DNA of 10,792 nucleotides from Ignavibacteriales bacterium. GTDB lineage: Bacteria > Bacteroidota > Ignavibacteria > T3Sed10-11. Below, piece by piece: positions 7,907 to 10,792 of this stretch. Position numbers and translations under genes: made by a program. The DNA lies in NCBI GenBank assembly GCA_003560935.1, contig PWJF01000346.1, positions 1 through 10,792 on the forward strand. The letters run 5' to 3'. Each line of letters opens with the position of its first letter. Within the stretch, counting starts at the first letter, position 1. The notes beneath the pieces are model-generated. The model saw only the letters and a list, made by a program, of their open reading frames with translations. It was not told where the DNA came from and searched no databases.

Positions 7907-8445
7907 ATAGAGATCAAGTGAACGATTGAATAACCCGCATAAGCGCTGAGCGATCCGAGAATCGCTCCGGCTATCACATCGGTCGGATAATGAACGCCGT
8001 TATACACGCGCGATATACCGACACCTGCTGCCCAGATTATCAGTACCGGAAAAGCGGCGGCATAGATTGTACCGAAAAGCATAGCTATGATAAAAGCACC
8101 GGCGGTATGACCCGAGGGGAAGCTGAATTTATCTGGCGGTTTTATCAGGTGATGTATTCCCGTAATGTTCTCGAACGGACGGCTCCGTTTGATCAAACGC
8201 TTCAGTATTTTTTGTGCGGGCAATTCAATCATAAACGCAAGAGCGCCCGCCGTCGTGATCATGACAGCCGCAGAATAGTCAATCAATAAAAGGACTATCC
8301 CGAACGGTATATACAGATATCCGTCACCGCTTCGCGTCAGAAGAAGCATCAGACCGTCGAGATAGCTTTTCCCGTTCCACCCGAAAATATGGGAGCAGAC
8401 TTTTGTATCCCAATATGATATTTTTGCTGCTACTGTTTGTATCAT
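7903..8445 (-). CDS. PAP2-family membrane phosphatase
   Basis: 180-residue integral membrane lipid phosphatase of the PAP2 (phosphatidate/undecaprenyl-diphosphate phosphatase) superfamily. All three phosphatase motifs are present: K82-x6-R89-P90 (KRLIKRSRP), PSGH at 110-113 and S145-R146-x5-H152-x3-D156 (SRVYNGVHYPTD). H113 and H152 would be the catalytic pair. Hydrophobic stretches at about 44-73, 115-141 and 157-178 fit several membrane helices, with the active site facing the periplasm. Substrates in the family include phosphatidic acid, lysophosphatidic acid and C55-PP; sequence alone does not decide. Its TGA overlaps the ATG of the following glycosyltransferase. The upstream gap contains a TAnnTTTG promoter-like element and 11-bp-spaced repeats, so it can have its own promoter besides read-through from phoU. 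Confidence 0.92.
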   Translation of the reverse strand: MIQTVAAKISYWDTKVCSHIFGWNGKSYLDGLMLLLTRSGDGYLYIPFGIVLLLIDYSAAVMITTAGALAFMIELPAQKILKRLIKRSRPFENITGIHHLIKPPDKFSFPSGHTAGAFIIAMLFGTIYAAAFPVLIIWAAGVGISRVYNGVHYPTDVIAGAILGSLSAYAGYSIVHLISI

Positions 8446-8450
8446 CTATA

Positions 8451-8480
8451 CAAATATACCGAAAATACGTTATGCAACAA
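8451..8480 (-). promoter_or_regulatory. Candidate FCB-type promoter of the PAP2 gene
   Basis: Reading the minus strand, TATATTTG (8458-8451) matches the Bacteroidota -7 consensus TAnnTTTG. A TTG at 8480-8478 lies 19 bp further upstream, close to the -33 position. The ATG of the PAP2 gene starts only 5 nt after the element, so the transcript would be leaderless or nearly so. The match is visible, but its use is inferred and depends on the organism belonging to that group. Confidence 0.4.
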
Positions 8481-8538
8481 TTAACGGAACATTAAGAAAC
8501 GGAAATTGAATATGATGTTAATATTAAGAAATGATTAA
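8480..8538 (-). promoter_or_regulatory. Candidate Pho box: two pairs of 11-bp-spaced ATTAA/TTAAT repeats
   Basis: On the plus strand ATTAA occurs at 8480-8484 and 8491-8495, and again at 8523-8527 and 8534-8538. Within each pair the spacing is exactly 11 bp, the helical-turn spacing used by PhoB/PhoP-type OmpR-family regulators. Read on the minus strand they are TTAAT-N6-TTAAT. The proximal pair abuts the -33 position of the candidate PAP2 promoter, where an activator would sit. A TTAAC variant (8517-8521) lies beside the distal pair. The repeats are seen directly; the regulator is inferred. Confidence 0.4.
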
Positions 8539-8552
8539 TTCGGCTGGTTGTA

Positions 8553-9212
8553 TTAATACTTCGAAACGTTCTCGACCATTTCGCCCGTGACAAGAAAGAT
8601 GATCCGTTCACAAATGTTTGTGACGCGGTCGGCGATGCGTTCCAGATTGTGGGAGGTCCATAAAAGATATGTCGCACCGGTGATGGTTTTCGGGTCTTCG
8701 ATCATAATGGTGAGAAGTTCACGATACACCTGGGTGTACAATTCATCGACTTCGTCATCCTGTTTACATATCAAACGTGCAGATTTATCGTCACGCTCGG
8801 CATAGGCGCGCAGCGTTTTATTGATCATGTCCACGGCAATTTCGGCCATCCGGGGAATATCGATTAACGGTTTGACGTGAGGTTGATCGCCGATATTGAT
8901 CACTATCTTGGCAATGCCTTCTGCATAATCGCCCATCCGCTCGAGTTCGGTGACTATATTGAGAACTGCGATAAGTTCGCGAAGATCCGTTGCAACCGGC
9001 TGCTGGGTCGCTATCAGATTAATGCATTTTTCCTCAATCGCCCAGCGTTTTTCGTTGATATAGATATCGTCATGTTCTATTTTTTTTGCTTCTTCAACAT
9101 TCTGTTCTTTTAATGCTTTCACAGCCCGGTTCGTTGCAATGCAGACCATTTCCCCCATTGTGAATATGTCCTGCTCGAGCTTGGCCAGATGGTCTTTAAA
9201 TGCTTGTCTCAT
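8553..9212 (-). CDS. phoU: Phosphate signalling protein PhoU
   Basis: 219-residue, all-helical protein made of two PhoU repeats (about 1-105 and 115-205). Each repeat has the metal-binding signature on its third helix: E91-R-M-G-D95 in TELERMGDYAEGI and E191-R-I-A-D195 in NLERIADRVTNI, exactly 100 residues apart. PhoU bridges the Pst transporter and the PhoR kinase at the inner membrane and keeps the Pho response off when phosphate is plentiful. Length and architecture are standard. The ATG (9212-9210) is preceded by an A-rich stretch with no Shine-Dalgarno, which is part of a heptamer repeat array. It lies 116 bp after pstB in the transcription direction, as in most pst operons. Confidence 0.97.
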   Translation of the reverse strand: MRQAFKDHLAKLEQDIFTMGEMVCIATNRAVKALKEQNVEEAKKIEHDDIYINEKRWAIEEKCINLIATQQPVATDLRELIAVLNIVTELERMGDYAEGIAKIVINIGDQPHVKPLIDIPRMAEIAVDMINKTLRAYAERDDKSARLICKQDDEVDELYTQVYRELLTIMIEDPKTITGATYLLWTSHNLERIADRVTNICERIIFLVTGEMVENVSKY

Positions 9213-9317
9213 TTGTTATTTGTTTTTTGTTATTTGTTATTGGTTAATGGTTAATTGTCAATGGTCCTGAGTCATCTGAGTTTATCCCCAATTAACCGAT
9301 AACCATTAACAATTAAC
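9213..9317. repeat. Inverted pair of degenerate 7-bp repeat arrays in the pstB-phoU gap
   Basis: From 9213 to 9261 the plus strand divides into seven heptamers, changing from TTGTTAT (four units, one altered to TTGTTTT) to TGGTTAA (two units) and TTGTCAA. From 9290 to 9317 four more heptamers occur in the opposite orientation (AATTAAC, CGATAAC, CATTAAC, AATTAAC). The two blocks form an inverted repeat whose best arms, 9250-9265 and 9302-9317, match at 15 of 16 positions. The roughly 28-bp centre holds a duplicated CTGAG. The array fills almost the whole intergenic space and runs up to the phoU start codon. Function unknown; the arms are too A+T-rich for an ordinary terminator. Confidence 0.75.
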
Positions 9318-9328
9318 TTACTATCTTG

Positions 9329-10090
9329 TCAGCCGAATCGTCCGGAGATATAATTCTCCGTCAACTTTTCTTTGGGTCGTGTAAAAATATCGTTTGTTTT
9401 ACCGAACTCGATCAATTTTCCCAAATATAAAAAACCGGTGTAATTCGAAATGCGTCCCGCCTGCTGCATATTATGGGTAACTATAATTATAGTATATTTG
9501 TTTTTTAGCTGAGAAACAAGTTCTTCTATTCTATAGGTCGCCGCGGGGTCGAGTGCCGAAGTCGGCTCGTCCATGAGAATAACCTCCGGTTCGATCGCCA
9601 GCGCGCGGGCGATACATAAACGCTGCTGCTGCCCTCCCGAAAGCTCCAACGCGGAGGTATTTAAACGATCCTTCACCTCCTCCCACAACCCGGAATCGAT
9701 CAAACTGCTTTCTACCGTCTCAGCAATTCGTTTCTTGTTTTTAATACCGTTGATCCTGAGACCAAATGCAACATTATCGAAGACGGATTTGGGAAAAGGA
9801 TTCGGTTTTTGAAATATCAAACCGACCCTTCGTCTGATATCGACGACATCCATTCCGTTGCTGTAAATATTTTTACCGTCGAGTAATACTTCCCCTTCGA
9901 TCTTTGTACCGACTATCAGATCGTTCAGGCGGTTAAAACACCGGAGTAAGGTAGATTTCCCGCATCCGGAAGGACCGATAAGAGCCGTCGCCTTATTTTG
10001 CAGGACACTGATGCTGACATCGTGTAATACTTGATTGGTGCCGTAATACAGATTCAGATTTTTCGTTTCAACCTTTACTATTGAAGTCAT
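9329..10090 (-). CDS. pstB: Phosphate ABC transporter ATP-binding protein PstB
   Basis: 253-residue ATPase that powers high-affinity phosphate import through PstC/PstA. Visible elements: Walker [10 protein letters not shown] (39-47), Q-loop Q94 in [16 protein letters not shown] (the PNPFP stretch is typical of PstB), signature [16 protein letters not shown] from 150, Walker B ILMDEP with D174/E175, D-loop SALD and switch histidine H206 in VTHNMQQA. The C-terminal part ([30 protein letters not shown]) is also the standard PstB end. The length is normal and all catalytic residues are present. It lies 24 bp after pstA on the same strand. ATG at 10090 is preferred because [17 protein letters not shown] matches the usual start. 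Confidence 0.97.
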   Translation of the reverse strand: MTSIVKVETKNLNLYYGTNQVLHDVSISVLQNKATALIGPSGCGKSTLLRCFNRLNDLIVGTKIEGEVLLDGKNIYSNGMDVVDIRRRVGLIFQKPNPFPKSVFDNVAFGLRINGIKNKKRIAETVESSLIDSGLWEEVKDRLNTSALELSGGQQQRLCIARALAIEPEVILMDEPTSALDPAATYRIEELVSQLKNKYTIIIVTHNMQQAGRISNYTGFLYLGKLIEFGKTNDIFTRPKEKLTENYISGRFG

Positions 10091-10114
10091 TCTTTAATAC
10101 CATTTCATTTTCAA

Positions 10115-10792
10115 TTATCGTACATATTTCCGGCGCAACCGGTAACGAATAATTATCGCCGTCAGATTTAAAAAGAAAACAAGCACTATCAGTACAAGTG
10201 CCGTACCGTATGCAAGCGGGCGTACCGCTTCTATTGCATGGTGTTGTGTCGACATAATGTACAGATGATACGGCAGCGCCATAAATTGATCCATCACCGA
10301 ACCCGGCAACTGGGGCAGGAAGAATGCAACCCCGGTGAACAATATCGGGGCAGTTTCTCCGGCTGCACGGGAAATGCCGAGGATTGCGCCCGTTAAAATC
10401 CCCGGAAATGCAAACGGTAATACATTATGCCGTATCGTTTGCCATGATGTCGCCCCGAGCGCAAGCGAACCCTCGCGGAATCCCTTCGGCACAGTCTGAA
10501 ACGCTTCTTCCGCCGTTGTAATTATCCACGGCAGGGTAAGCAATCCAAGCGTTAAGCCCGACGATAAAATCGATGCACCGAGCGACATTGCATTTACAAA
10601 CAGCGCCACGCCGAACAAGCCGTACACAATCGACGGGACACCCGCTAAATTCCGGATCGAAGCGCGAATCCACCTTGTTAACCATCCTTCGGTTGCGTAC
10701 TCGCTCAGATATATCGCCGCTCCTACTCCAATCGGTACCGAAAAAGCCGCAGTAATAATGGTGACGAAAAATGTCCCGATAATGGCGGGTAA
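10115..10792 (-). CDS. pstA: Phosphate ABC transporter permease PstA (5' partial)
   Basis: Inner-membrane permease subunit that forms the phosphate channel with PstC. The frame is open from the window edge (226 codons visible including the stop) and starts inside the protein with AIIGTFFVTIITAAFSVPIG. It continues with IYLSEYA, the PstA hallmark GVPSIVYGLFG, hydrophobic segments, the cytoplasmic EAA-like loop (TTAEEAFQTVPKGFREGSLALGA read as a whole, with conserved E-x-A and G) and SRAAGETAPILFTG. The C-terminus is RRKYVR. An in-frame GTG at 10627 is internal and not the start, because sequence upstream of it is conserved family sequence. The N-terminus lies outside the window, where pstC and pstS would be expected. 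It is the first gene of the minus-strand run seen here. Confidence 0.95.
   Translation of the reverse strand, partial: LPAIIGTFFVTIITAAFSVPIGVGAAIYLSEYATEGWLTRWIRASIRNLAGVPSIVYGLFGVALFVNAMSLGASILSSGLTLGLLTLPWIITTAEEAFQTVPKGFREGSLALGATSWQTIRHNVLPFAFPGILTGAILGISRAAGETAPILFTGVAFFLPQLPGSVMDQFMALPYHLYIMSTQHHAIEAVRPLAYGTALVLIVLVFFLNLTAIIIRYRLRRKYVR

Noticed and set aside
9213..9317. CRISPR array or Rho-independent terminator
   Set aside because: Units are 7 bp with no spacers, and the inverted arms are A+T-rich with a loop of more than 30 nt and no U-tract.
10115..10627. Taking GTG 10627 as the pstA start
   Set aside because: The frame stays open to the window edge and encodes conserved PstA sequence (GVPSIVYG and upstream helices).
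1..10792. Alternative genetic code with TGA as Trp
   Set aside because: TGA ends PAP2, the first glycosyltransferase, the metallophosphoesterase and the hydrolase itself, two of them as tight ATGA overlaps.

Overview
The window (about 46-48% G+C by eye) carries a phosphate-sensing and phosphate-uptake locus joined to a set of envelope-lipid or glycan genes. Several signs suggest a member of the FCB group (Bacteroidota/Chlorobiota/Ignavibacteriota-like). Start codons mostly lack Shine-Dalgarno sequences. The 3' end of phoU is followed by a TAnnTTTG promoter-like element. One intergenic space holds an A+T-rich heptamer array of a kind often seen in those genomes. This placement is an inference and no marker gene proves it.

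Plus strand, 1-4785: the 3' end of dnaB (replicative helicase), then an OmpR/PhoB-type response regulator, a PhoR-like membrane histidine kinase 3 nt later, and a large (alpha/alpha)6-barrel glycoside hydrolase 2 nt after that. The hydrolase is one continuous 802-codon frame interrupted by a single in-frame TGA at 2887-2889.

Minus strand, 10792 down to 4792, in order of transcription: pstA (5' end outside the window), pstB, phoU, a PAP2 lipid phosphatase, two tandem GT4-family glycosyltransferases, and a calcineurin-like metallophosphoesterase. PAP2 to the first glycosyltransferase and the first to the second are joined by 4-nt ATGA overlaps, and the phosphoesterase overlaps the second glycosyltransferase. 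The first glycosyltransferase is broken: its true N-terminus starts at 7906 in another frame, and roughly 75-80 residues are missing before the C-terminal part.

Working model: PstSCAB-PhoU and the PhoBR-like pair sense and import phosphate. The genes behind phoU look like a phosphorus-sparing lipid-remodelling module: lipid phosphatase and phosphoesterase to release diacylglycerol, GT4 enzymes to put sugars on it. Two pairs of ATTAA elements spaced exactly 11 bp, lying just upstream of the PAP2 gene, look like Pho boxes and fit this model. Two of the carbohydrate genes carry lesions, so either the locus is decaying in this strain or the sequence contains errors. No RNA genes, insertion sequences or CRISPR arrays are visible, and no gene-free stretch exceeds about 120 bp.
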